Source: Odontesthes bonariensis
Lineage: Eukaryota > Chordata > Actinopteri > Atheriniformes > Atherinopsidae
Assembly (NCBI RefSeq): GCF_027942865.1
Contig: NC_134523.1
Location: 186,001 to 250,000 of the forward strand
Reading direction: 5' to 3'
Length of the DNA stretch: 64,000 bases
Made by a program: the position numbers and the translations under genes. Shown here piece after piece: positions 1-16,100 of this stretch. Positions within the stretch are counted from its first letter, which is position 1, and each line of letters opens with the position of its first letter. The notes under the pieces are model-generated. The model was given only the letters and a program-made list of their open reading frames with translations, had not been told where the DNA came from and searched no databases.

Positions 1-3000
1 TTACACACACATTTACACACATGCATTTACACACACGCATTTACACACATGCATTTACACACATGAATTTACACACATGCATTTACACACATGCATTTAC
101 ACACACGCATTTACACACATGTATTTACACACACATTTACACACACTCATTTACACACATGCATTTACACACATGTATTTACACACATGTATTTACACAC
201 ATGCATTTACACACACGCATTTACACACATGTATTTACACACTCATTTACACACATGCATTTACACACACGCATTAACACACATGTATTTACACACGCAT
301 TTACACACATGTATTTACACACACATTTACACACACACATTTACACACATGTATTTACACACATGTATTTACACATGTATTTACACACATGTATTTACAC
401 ACACACATTTACACACATGCATTTACACACACACATTTAGACACACGCATTTACACACATGTATTTACACACATGCATTTACACACATGTATTTACACAC
501 GCATTTACACACATGCATTTGCACACATGCATTTACACACATGCATTTACACACATGTATTTACACACATGTATTTACACACGCATTTACACACATGTAT
601 TTACACACACATTTGGACACACGCATTTACACACATGTATTTACACACATGCATTTACACACACGCATTTACACACATGCATTTACACACATGTATTTAC
701 ACACATGTATTTACACACGCATTTACACACATGTATTTACACACATGTATTTACACACGCATTTACACACATGCATTTACACACACGCATTCACACACAC
801 ATTTGCACACATGTATTTACACACATGTATTTACACACATGTATTTACACACGCATTTACACACATGTATTTACACACATGTATTTACACACATGTATTT
901 ACACACACGCATTTACACACACGTATTTACACACACTCATTCACACACGCATTCACACACTCATTTACACACGCATTTACACACACGCATTTACACACAC
1001 GCATTCACACACGCATTTACACACACTCATTTACACACACGCATTCACACCCACGCATTTACACACACTTATTTACACACACGCATTCACACACACATTT
1101 GCACACATGTATTTACACACGCATTTACACACATGTATTTACACACGCATTTACACACATGCATTTACACACACATGTATTTACACACGCATTTACACAC
1201 ACGCATTTACACACATGTATTTACACACGCATTTACACACACGCATTTACACACACATGCATTTACACACACATGTATTTACACACACATTTACACACAT
1301 GCATTTACACACACATGTATTTACACACACATTTACACACACGCATTTACACACATGTATTTACACACACACATTTACACACATGTATTTACACACACAC
1401 ATTTACACACATGTATTTACACACACACATTTACACACATGCATTTACACACACACATTTACACACATGCATTTACACACATGTATTTACACACACATTT
1501 ACACACATGCATTTACACACACATTTACACACACGCATTTACACACATGTATTGACACACGCATTTACACACACGCATTTACACACACATGCATTTACAC
1601 ACACATGTATTTACACACACATTTACACACACACATTTACACACATGTATTTACACACACACATTTACACACATGTATTGACACACGCATTTACACACAC
1701 GCATTTACACACACATGCATTTACACACACATGTATTTACACACACATTTACACACATGCATTTACACACACATGTATTTACACACACATTTACACACAT
1801 GTATTTACACACACATTTACACACATGCATTTACACACACATGTATTTACACACACATTTACACACACGCATTTACACACATGTATTTACACACACACAT
1901 TTACACACATGTATTTACACACACACACATACACACATGCATTTACACACACACATTTACACACATGCATTTACACACTCATTTAAACACACGCATTTAC
2001 ACACATGCATTTACACACATGCATTTACACACACATTTACACACATGCATTTACACACATGTATTTACACACACATTTACACACATGCATTTACACACAT
2101 GTATTTACACACACATTTACACACATGTATTTACACACATGTATTTACACACATGCATTTACACACATGCATTTACACACATGCATTTACACACATGTAT
2201 TTACACACGCATTTACACACATGTATTTACACACACATTTAGACACACGCATTTACACACATGTATTTACACACATGCATTTACACACACGCATTTACAC
2301 ACATGCATTTACACACATGTATTTACACACGCATTTACACACATGTATTTACACACATGTATTTACACACATGTATTTACACACGCATTTACACACATGC
2401 ATTTACACACACGCATTCACACACACATTTGCACACACGCATTTACACACATGTATTTACACACATGTATTTACACACATGCATTTACACACACGTATTT
2501 ACACACACGCATTTACACACACGCATTCACACCCACGCATTTACACACACTTATTTACACACACGCATTCACACACACATTTGCACACATGTATTTACAC
2601 ACGCATTTACACACATGTATTTACACACGCATTTACACACATGCATTTACACACACATGTATTTACACACGCATTTACACACACGCATTTACACACATGT
2701 ATTGACACACGCATTTACACACACGCATTTACACACACATGCATTTACACACACATGTATTTACACACACATTTACACACACGCATTTACACACATGTAT
2801 TTACACACACACATTTACACACATGTATTTACACACACACATTTACACACATGTATTTACACACACACATTTACACACATGCATTTACACACACACATTT
2901 ACACACATGCATTTACACACATGTATTTACACACATGCATTTACACACACATTTACACACACGCATTTACACACATGTATTGACACACGCATTTACACAC

Positions 3001-6000
3001 ACGCATTTACACACACATGCATTTACACACACATGTATTTACACACACATTTACACACATGCATTTACACACACATGTATTTACACACACATTTAAACAC
3101 ACGCATTTACACACATGTATTTACACACACACATTTACACACATGTATTGACACACGCATTTACACACACGCATTTACACACACATGCATTTACACACAC
3201 ATGTATTTACACACACATTTACACACATGCATTTACACACACATGTATTTACACACACATTTACACACACGCATTTACACACATGTATTTACACACACAC
3301 ATTTACACACATGTATTTACACACACATATTTACACACATGTATTTACACACACACATTTACACACATGCATTTACACACACACATTTACACACATGCAT
3401 TTACACACATGTATTTACACACGCATTTACACACATGTATTTACACACACATTTACACACATGCATTTACACACACATGTATTTACACACACGCATTTAC
3501 ACACATGTATTTACACACACACATTTACACACATGTATTTACACACACACACATACACACATGCATTTACACACACACATTTACACACATGCATTTACAC
3601 ACTCATTTACACACACGCATTTACACACATGCATTTACACACATGCATTTACACACACATTTACACACATGCATTTACACACATGTATTTACACACACAT
3701 TTACACACATGCATTTACACACATGTATTTACACACACATTTACACACATGTATTTACACACATGTATTTACACACACACATTTACACACATGCATTTAC
3801 ACACATGTATTTACACACATGCATTTACACACACGCATTTACACACACGCATTTAGACACACGCATTTACACACATGTATTTACACACATGCATTTACAC
3901 ACATGTATTTACACACGCATTTACACACATGCATTTACACACGCATTTACACACATGTATTTACACACATGTATTTACACACATGTATTTACACACATGC
4001 ATTTACACACACGCATTTACACACACGCATTTACACACAAGTATTTACACACGCATTTACACACACATGTATTTACACACGCATTTAGACACATGTATTT
4101 ACACACACACATTTACACACACATGTATTTACACACGCATTTAGACACACGCATTTACACACATGTATTTACACACGCATTTACACACATGTATTTACAC
4201 ACACACATTTACACACACATGTATTTACACACACATTTACACACACGCATTTACACACATGTATTTACACACATGTATTTACACACACACATTTACACAC
4301 ACGCATTTACACACATGCATTTACACACACTCATTTACACACATGTATTTACACACATGTATTTACACACACACATTTACACACATGCATTTACACACAC
4401 TCATTTACACACATGTATTTACACACATGTATTTACACACACACATTTACACACACGCATTTACACACATGCATTTACACACACACATTTACACACATGT
4501 ATTTACACACACATTTACACACATGCATTTACACTCACACATTTACACACATGTATTTACACACATGTATTTACACACATGCATTTACACACACACATTT
4601 ACACACATGTATTTACACACACATTTACACACATGTATTTACACACATGCATTTACACACACACACATTTACACACATGTATTTACACACACATTTACAC
4701 ACATGCATTTACACTCACACATTTACACACATGTATTTACACACACATTTACACACATGTATTTACACACATGTATTTACACACACACATTTACACACAT
4801 GCATTTACACACATGTATTTACACACATGCATTTACACACACGCATTTACACACACGCATTTAGACACACGCATTTACACACATGTATTTACACACATGC
4901 ATTTACACACATGTATTTACACACGCATTTACACACATGCATTTACACACGCATTTACACACATGTATTTACACACATGTATTTACACACATGCATTTAC
5001 ACACATGTATTTACACACGCATTTACACACATGTATTTACACACGCATTTACACACACATTTACACACACATGTATTTACACACGCATTTAGACACATGT
5101 ATTTACACACACACATTTACACACACATGTATTTACACACGCATTTAGACACACGCATTTACACACATGTATTTACACACGCATTTACACACATGTATTT
5201 ACACACACACATTTACACACACATGTATTTACACACACATTTACACACACGCATTTACACACATGTATTTACACACATGTATTTACACACACACATTTAC
5301 ACACACGCATTTACACACATGCATTTACACACACTCATTTACACACATGTATTTACACACATGTATTTACACACACACATTTACACACACGCATTTACAC
5401 ACACTCATTTACACACATGTATTTACACACATGTATTTACACACACACATTTACACACACGCATTTACACACATGCATTTACACACACACATTTACACAC
5501 ATGTATTTACACACATGCATTTACACTCACACATTTACACACATGTATTTACACACATGTATTTACACACATGCATTTACACACACACATTTACACACAT
5601 GTATTTACACACACATTTACACACATGTATTTACACACATGCATTTACACACACACATTTACACACATGTATTTACACACACATTTACACACATGCATTT
5701 ACACACATGCATTTACACTCACACATTTACACACATGTATTTACACACATGTATTTACACACATGTATTTACACACATGCATTTACACACACGCATTTAC
5801 ACACATGTATTTACACACACATTTACACACATGTATTTACACACATGCATTTACACACACACATTTACACACATGTATTTACACACACATTTACACACAC
5901 GCATTTACACACATGCATTTACACACACACATTTACACACATGTATTTACACACACATTTACACACATGCATTTACACACACACATTTACACACATGTAT

Positions 6001-9000
6001 TTACACACACATTTACACACACACATTTACACACATGCATTTACACACACGCATTTACACACATTTATTTACACACACGCATTTACACACATGCATTTAC
6101 ACACACGCATTTACACACATGTATTTACACACACGCATTTACACACACGCATTTACACACACACATTTACACACATGTATTTACACACACATTTACACAC
6201 ATGCATTTACACACACATTTACACACACGCATTTACACACATGTATTGACACACGCATTTACACACACGCATTTACACACACATGCATTTACACACACAT
6301 GTATTTACACACACATTTACACACATGCATTTACACACACATGTATTTACACACACATTTACACACACGCATTTACACACATGTATTTACACACACACAT
6401 TTACACACATGTATTGACACACGCATTTACACACACGCATTTACACACACATGCATTTACACACACATGTATTTACACACACATTTACACACATGTATTT
6501 ACACACACATTTACACACACGCATTTACACACATGTATTTACACACACACATTTACACACATGTATTTACACACACACATTTACACACATGCATTTACAC
6601 ACACACATTTACACACATGCATTTACACACATGTATTTACACACGCATTTACACACATGTATTTACACACACATTTACACACACATTTACACACACGCAT
6701 TTACACACATGTATTTACACACACACATTTACACACATGTATTTACACACACACACATTTACACACATGCATTTACACACTCATTTACACACACGCATTT
6801 ACACACATGCATTTACACACATGCATTTACACACACATTTACACACATGCATTTACACACATGTATTTACACACACATTTACACACATGCATTTACACAC
6901 ATGTATTTACACACACATTTACACACATGTATTTCCACACATGTATTTACACACACACATTTACACACATGCATTTACACACATGTATTTACACACATGC
7001 ATTTACACACACGCATTTACACACACGCATTTAGACACACGCATTTACACACATGTATTTACACACATGCATTTACACACATGTATTTACACACGCATTT
7101 ACACACATGCATTTACACACGCATTTACACACATGTATTTACACACATGTATTTACACACATGCATTTACACACACGCATTTACACACATGTATTTACAC
7201 ACATGTATTTACACACATGCATTTACACACGCATTTACACACATGTATTTACACACATGTATTTACACACATGCATTTACACACACGCATTTACACACAC
7301 GCATTTACACACAAGTATTTACACACGCATTTACACACACACATTTACACACACATGTATTTACACACGCATTTAGACACATGTATTTACACACACACAT
7401 TTACACACACATGTATTTACACACGCATTTAGACACACGCATTTACACACATGTATTTACACACATGTATTTACACACACACATTTACACACACGCATTT
7501 ACACACATGCATTTACACACACTCATTTACACACATGTATTTACACACATGTATTTACACACACACATTTACACACATGCATTTACACACACTCATTTAC
7601 ACACATGTATTTACACACATGTATTTACACACACACATTTACACACACGCATTTACACACATGCATTTACACACACACATTTACACACATGTATTTACAC
7701 ACACATTTACACACATGCATTTACACTCACACATTTACACACATGTATTTACACACATGTATTTACACACATGCATTTACACACACACATTTACACACAT
7801 GTATTTACACACACATTTACACACATGTATTTACACACATGCATTTACACACACACATTTACACACATGTATTTACACACACATTTACACACATGCATTT
7901 ACACACATGCATTTACACTCACACATTTACACACATGTATTTACACACATGTATTTACACACACACATTTACACACATGCATTTACACACATGTATTTAC
8001 ACACATGCATTTACACACACGCATTTACACACACGCATTTAGACACACGCATTTACACACATGTATTTACACACATGCATTTACACACATGTATTTACAC
8101 ACGCATTTACACACATGCATTTACACACGCATTTACACACATGTATTTACACACATGTATTTACACACATGTATTTACACACATGCATTTACACACGCAT
8201 TTACACACATGTATTTACACACGCATTTACACACACACATTTACACACACATGTATTTACACACGCATTTAGACACATGTATTTACACACACACATTTAC
8301 ACACACATGTATTTACACACGCATTTAGACACATGTATTTACACACGCATTTACACACATGTATTTACACACGCATTTACACACATGTATTTACACACAC
8401 ACATTTACACACACATGTATTTACACACACATTTACACACACGCATTTACACACATGTATTTACACACAAGTATTTACACACACACATTTACACACACGC
8501 ATTTACACACATGCATTTACACACACTCATTTACACACATGTATTTACACACACACATTTACACACACGCATTTACACACACTCATTTACACACATGTAT
8601 TTACACACACACATTTACACACACGCATTTACACACACTCATTTACACACATGTATTTACACACACACATTTACACACACGCATTTACACACACTCATTT
8701 ACACACATGTATTTACACACATGTATTTACACACACACATTTACACACACGCATTTACACACATGCATTTACACACACACATTTACACACATGTATTTAC
8801 ACACACATTTACACACATGTATTTACACACACATATTTACACACACATTTACACACATGTATTTACGCACATGTATTTACACACATGCATTTACACACAC
8901 ACATTTACACACATGTATTTACACACATGTATTTACACACATGCATTTACACACGCATTTACACACATGTATTTACACACATGTATTTACACACATGCAT

Positions 9001-12000
9001 TTACACACACGCATTTACACACACGCATTTACACACAAGTATTTACACACGCATTTACACACACACATTTACACACACATGTATTTACACACGCATTTAG
9101 ACACATGTATTTACACACACACATTTACACACACATGTATTTACACACGCATTTAGACACACGCATTTACACACATGTATTTACACACATGTATTTACAC
9201 ACACACATTTACACACACGCATTTACACACATGCATTTACACACACTCATTTACACACATGTATTTACACACATGTATTTACACACACACATTTACACAC
9301 ATGCATTTACACACACTCATTTACACACATGTATTTACACACATGTATTTACACACACACATTTACACACACGCATTTACACACATGCATTTACACACAC
9401 ACATTTACACACATGTATTTACACACACATTTACACACATGCATTTACACTCACACATTTACACACATGTATTTACACACATGTATTTACACACATGCAT
9501 TTACACACACACATTTACACACATGTATTTACACACACATTTACACACATGTATTTACACACATGCATTTACACACACACATTTACACACATGTATTTAC
9601 ACACACATTTACACACATGCATTTACACACATGCATTTACACTCACACATTTACACACATGTATTTACACACATGTATTTACACACACACATTTACACAC
9701 ATGCATTTACACACATGTATTTACACACATGCATTTACACACACGCATTTACACACACGCATTTAGACACACGCATTTACACACATGTATTTACACACAT
9801 GCATTTACACACATGTATTTACACACGCATTTACACACATGCATTTACACACGCATTTACACACATGTATTTACACACATGTATTTACACACATGTATTT
9901 ACACACATGCATTTACACACGCATTTACACACATGTATTTACACACGCATTTACACACACACATTTACACACACATGTATTTACACACGCATTTAGACAC
10001 ATGTATTTACACACACACATTTACACACACATGTATTTACACACGCATTTAGACACATGTATTTACACACGCATTTACACACATGTATTTACACACGCAT
10101 TTACACACATGTATTTACACACACACATTTACACACACATGTATTTACACACACATTTACACACACGCATTTACACACATGTATTTACACACAAGTATTT
10201 ACACACACACATTTACACACACGCATTTACACACATGCATTTACACACACTCATTTACACACATGTATTTACACACACACATTTACACACACGCATTTAC
10301 ACACACTCATTTACACACATGTATTTACACACACACATTTACACACACGCATTTACACACACTCATTTACACACATGTATTTACACACACACATTTACAC
10401 ACACGCATTTACACACACTCATTTACACACATGTATTTACACACATGTATTTACACACACACATTTACACACACGCATTTACACACATGCATTTACACAC
10501 ACACATTTACACACATGTATTTACACACACATTTACACACATGTATTTACACACACATATTTACACACACATTTACACACATGTATTTACGCACATGTAT
10601 TTACACACATGCATTTACACACACGCATTTACACACATGTATTTACACACACATTTACACACATGCATTTACACACACTCATTTACACACATGCATTTAC
10701 ACTCACGCATTTACACACACGCATTTACACACATGCATTTACACACACGCATTTACACACATGTATTTACACACATGCATTTACACACATGCATTTACAC
10801 ACGCATTTACACACATGTATTTACACACATGTATTTACACACGCATTTACACACATGTATTTACACACGCATTTACACACACACATTTACACACACATGT
10901 ATTTACACACGCATTTAGACACATGTATTTACACACACACATTTACACACACATGTATTTACACACACATTTACACACATGTATTTACACACACACATTT
11001 ACACACACATGTATTTACACACACATTTAGACACACGCATTTACACACATGTATTTACACACGTATTTACACACATGTATTTACACACACACATTTATAC
11101 ACACATGTATTTACACACACACATTTACACACATGTATTTACACACACGCATTTACACACACGCATTTACACACATGCATTTACACACACTCATTTACAC
11201 ACATGCATTTACACTCACACATTTACACACATGTATTTACACACATGCATTTACACTCACACATTTACACACATGCATTTACACACACGCATTTACACAC
11301 ATGCATTTACACACACGCATTTACACACATGTATTTACACACACGCATTTACACACATGTATTTACACACATGTATTTACACACATGCATTTACACACAT
11401 GTATTTACACACACGCATTTACACACACGCATTTACACACACGCATTTACACACACGCATTCACACACTCATTTACACACACGCATTTACACACACACAT
11501 TTACACACACGCATTCACACACGCATTTACACACACTCATTTACACACACGCATTCACACACGCATTTACACACACGGATTTACACACATTTACACACAC
11601 GCATTTACACACACTTATTTACACACACGCATTCACACACACATTTACACACATGTATTTACACACGCATTTACACACATGCATTTACACACATGTATTT
11701 ACACACACATTTACACACACGCATTTACACACACATTTACACACATGTATTTACACACACACATTTACACACATGCATTTACACACACACATTTACACAC
11801 ACGCATTTACACATGTATTTACACACATGCATTTACACACACACATTTACACACATTTACACACATGCATTTACACACATGTATTTACACACATGCATTT
11901 ACACACGCATTTACACACATGTATTTACACACACATTTACACACATGCATTTACACACATGTATTTACACACATGCATTTACACACACGCATTCACACAC

Positions 12001-12012
12001 ACGCATTCACAC
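1..12012. repeat. 12-kb CA-rich satellite array
   Basis: The stretch is an uninterrupted array of 12-16 bp variants of TTTACACACATGCA (also ...CACGCA, ...CATGTA, ...CACACA). It starts before the window and ends just after 12000. Because the usual unit is 14 bp, three units make 42 bases, so all three plus-strand frames stay open and translate as the same Thr/His/Tyr/Leu-rich periodic peptide. These open frames are a by-product of the repeat, not genes. Apart from the TTT, the unit alternates purine and pyrimidine. Rare point variants such as TTTAGACAC mark larger duplicated blocks. No gene is seen here. Confidence 0.97.
7170..10617. repeat. Tandem duplication of a 1,724-bp block within the satellite
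   Basis: Variant-bearing landmarks recur exactly 1,724 bp apart: 7451-8272 matches 9175-9996, 7605-8042 matches 9329-9766, and the block starting at 8333 matches that at 10057. Translations of these blocks look identical over 270 codons, so the duplication is recent. The right-hand match breaks near 10614. Block edges are approximate. Older shared blocks with offsets of about 1,004-1,008 bp (3875/4883, 4163/5167, 7053/8061) suggest repeated unequal exchange. Confidence 0.8.
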
Positions 12013-12625
12013 AAACACAATTCAAAGGCAGAAAATATGAATGAAGCTCTTGATGGTGAAGCTGATGACAGTAGATGGACGGTGGCTGTTACCTCCCAGT
12101 TGAACACTAGAGGGCAGTAATGTTGACGTATGGCTAACCTGAAATCAAATGTATCGACTTTATTTCAGTCTCTGAAAAACAGAAAGATGGACTATGATCT
12201 TTCTGCCCTGCGTTTCTATACGTCATTGATCATAAGCGAAACCAGCCAAAGATCACCGTTCTCTTTGCTCCTCTATTTTAATATTAAGTTAAAGCAATAC
12301 AATGTAACTTCTCAAAAAGCCCACTATGGAGCGCCCCCTACAGGCTTGGAGGTAATGTACGGTTACACTGTCGTAAATACAACACCCTTTCGCTATCACG
12401 TTTGTTGACGAACCGGCGAGGAGTCAGAAGGTGCAAGCTATGTCGACCGAGAAGGTAAGAGTAATCAAATGTACCTGGGAGCGTGAGAGGGGTCTATTTG
12501 TTTTATATTACATCATTTCTGGGACATTACATCATCGACTACGGTTGACTCGTAGTCTTAATGGGCTGATTTTCAGCCCCAAGTTTCCGACAAAAGAAAC
12601 AGAAAAACACGTGAATGAGAGCGTC

Positions 12626-12631
12626 TTTATT
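12626..12631 (-). terminator. Candidate poly(A) signal of msto1
   Basis: TTTATT on the plus strand reads AATAAA on the minus strand, about 530 bases past the msto1 stop codon. The 12013-13157 stretch holds this probable 3' UTR, a short C-run near 12871 and no other supported gene. A second AATAAA-type match lies near 12160. Confidence 0.45.
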
Positions 12632-13157
12632 CAGAATTCAGCTGGATTAATAAACATTTGACCGTTTTTAAGCAAAAGATGCAGAAAGATGGAAGTTTGG
12701 AGCCTGAACAGAGCACGTCGGTTCGATCCCCTGCTGTGTTATCCAGGTGAGTTAGTCTGGTTTGAGAAGCTTCATTTCAGTCAGACTAACACAGTAACAA
12801 ATCTCCTATCTTTACCAATGTTTGCAACTTATCGTGTGATGGCAGGTTCCAGTACAGTTACATCTCAGAGCCCCCCCCCCGCTGGGAAGCTGATGAAGGG
12901 AAAGCCTCGGGTACGTAAAGCACTCAACATTCTTACTCTGTGCTCTCAGAGTGAGTAAAACTGGCAGGACTTGAGTTTTGACTGGAAACCGTTGGAGGAG
13001 CAGCAGGAAAAGCGGCCTTTCAACGGCTTCGTACTTCTGAACGTTCCCGACCTTCCTCTCGCTGTTCCCGTCCTCAAAGTGCGAGTGCTTTCACGCCCTC
13101 CGTGTGTCCGACAGAGCACGGCTCCTCTTCTTCTCTGCATGCACCCCGTCCGCGCCC

Positions 13158-16100
13158 TCAGTCATCATCGTCCTCCTCAGAGGAAGAGGGCGCCGCCCCG
13201 CTGCTGTCGTCTTTGTAACATCTGGCCAGCAGGCGCAGCTGCTCCAGGGCCTCCTGGTGGTCTGCCGCCTCCAGCCCGTGGCAGAGGAAGCTGGGGGCCA
13301 CGCGGCGAACGTCCAAGCTGCTGGCGGCGCGATGCAGCTCGGAGAGCCAGGGGCCGAGCGCGGACCCCGTCTGCAAGGACGTCAGGACGGGCACAGAGGA
13401 GACGGGCGGAGCCCGCGCTGCAGGGAGGAGTTAGATATTAACCCTCATACCCGATTTAAAACAACTTCATTTCTGAAAAGGGACATTTTTGTCCCCTTTT
13501 AAAACGACCTAAAAACATCATATGTTAATATTTTTTTCCACTTTTTTTTTCATAAATCTTTTATTCCACTTCAGTTCTGATCATAACTACCAAGTTTTCA
13601 ATTATTTTCAAAAAAATTAACCCTTTAGATGCCAATTTGAACTTTTTAGCCCGAATGCAAAGTGGAATTATTGAGTAGGGATAATTATGGTCTGGGATAT
13701 GTCAATGATTAGCAACAACATTGATTTTTAGTTTTTTTGTTATGTCTGATTTAAAAAAAATAAATAAATCCTTTAATTTCTGAAAAGGGACATTTTTGTC
13801 CCCTTCTAAAATGATCCCCATAATACCAAATGTTAATATTTATTTCCACTTTTTTTTCATAAATCTTTCATTCCACTTCAGTTCTGATCATAACTACCAA
13901 GTTTTCAATTATTTTCAAAAATGTAACCCTTTAAATAGTGGTTTATATGATGTAAAAGCCAATTTCTGTAAAAAACAAAAACAAAAACAAAAAAAAACCC
14001 CACAAACTGCTATATTTTCAAAATATGGAATGCAAAGTGGAATTATTGAGTAGGGATAATTATGGTCTGGGATATGTCAATGATTAGCAACAACATTGAT
14101 TTTTAGGGATTTTTTTTTGTTATGCCTGATTTATTAAAAAAAAACTCCTTAATTTCTGAAAAGGGACAATTTTTAATTTTTTTTCATAAATCTTTTCTTC
14201 CACTTCAGTTATGATCATAACTACCAAATTTTCAATTATTTAAAAAAAAATTAACCCTTTAAATACCAGTGTATAAGAGGTAAACACCAATTTCTGTTAA
14301 AAAACACACAAAAACTGCTGTATGTTCAATATATGCAGTGCAAAGTGAAACATTCTATGGGGGGTTATTAGGTCTGGGATATGTCATTGATGAGCTACAA
14401 CATCAGTTTTTACAGCTTTTTAGTTTTTCTGCAATGGCAGATTACAGAAACGGCTCCCATAGACATCCATTATAATGAACACAGCATTAGACTATGGCAC
14501 ACACACATAATTATCCCTACTCAATAATTCCACTTTGCATTCCAGATTTTGAAAATACTGGCACCTAAAGGCTTCAAATTTGGGCTAAAAAGTTCAAATT
14601 GGCATCTAAAGGGTTAATTATTTTTAAATAATTGAAAACTTGGAAGTTATGTATATATATATAAAAGATTTATGAAAAAAAAGTGGAAAACAATATCAAT
14701 ATATATGTTGTTTTTAGGTCGTTTTAAAAGGGGACAAAAATGTCCCTTTCAGAAAAAAGCTTTTTTCACATTGTATATGATGTGTGTTTGAAATTCGAAA
14801 AAATATTCCAAAATGGACCAACTGGACCAAATATGATGAGTATCACTATCTACAGTGTGAAATTAGAGGAGAAAGTACACCCCAAGTGGAGAAAAATGTC
14901 CCCCATCAGGGATCAGGGTTACATTAGTGATGGAGTTTAACAGAGAAAGAGAGAAAGACTCACAGCCGGGCGGAGGCGGCTGGTTCTGCAGGAAGCCCTG
15001 AGCGCCCAGCGAGGGGCTGAAGATCTGAGGGAAGGGCGGGGTCAGCTTACTGGGCGTGGACACCAGCTGCAGAGCCCTGAGAGACGGAAGAAGAAGAAAT
15101 GATGAAGACGCGTCCTCAGCGCACACCTGAAGCAAGAGATCTGATCCTATTCACGGATCCAGGAGACTCACAGGGGAGCCGACGGGTGGAAGGACCCGAT
15201 GTAGGCGGCCAGCACCTCCTCGCCGCTGTGGAGGCTGTGCAGGGGGGTCGGGGGTCTCATCCCTGCAGACAGACAGCTGACAGAGACACAGAAACAGCCT
15301 CTGTAAACATCCTGATGTTACCAGCTGAGAAAAAAGGGTTTTCCATTAAACTCATCGATGGTTCTCTGATGGAGCTCATAAAGGTGGAATATTACCGCCT
15401 GGATGAGTGACGGGAGAGCTGTTTATTAAAATGTAAACGTGCTTTATTTATACATGTTACTATTTTAAAGTACTAAAAATAGAAAAATAAATTTACCAAT
15501 AAAATAGAGAAACAATAAATGTAATATATAAATAGTAATAATAATAATAATAATAATAATTGTAGGAGCTATTTGTAGAGTTAGTTTTTGTTTTTTGGTT
15601 CTAGTTGTAAATTTAATTTACTAATTATGAGTAACTTTATTTGATTCATTTCAGTGCTTTATTTAGATTAGATTTTTCTTGCTAATATTCTTTGTTAGTT
15701 ATTTGTTTTGAATATTTTGGTAATTGGGTCACACTGGGCACCTGGAGTCCCAGCATGCACCTGGGTGGGCCGATGGTTTTTTTATCAGGGAAAAGGAGAG
15801 AGCAGCAGGTTTTCTTTGTTCTTTTGTTTGTTTTATTGTTTGGAAATAAATCATCAGAAAAACGCAAAAATTCATTTTAGGACATTCGTCTTCTTTTGCC
15901 TGCGTTAAACCACATCCCCCATGATGCATCAGTGGCCTTTTGATTTGGTTTGCTTTAAGTTTAATTTGTTTTTTATGGACAAATGGCCACTACAATAATA
16001 GTAGAATTTATAAAACTAGTAGAAGGCGACGGTGTATAGATGTGTTTTTAGATGTGACGATGTACCAAAGTGCTTTACAGCAGGTAATAAATAAAGAGAA

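Noticed and set aside
1..12012. Many long plus-strand open frames with Thr-His-Tyr-Leu periodic peptides
   Set aside because: All three frames are open because the 14-bp satellite unit lacks stops. There is no start context, splice structure or known family.
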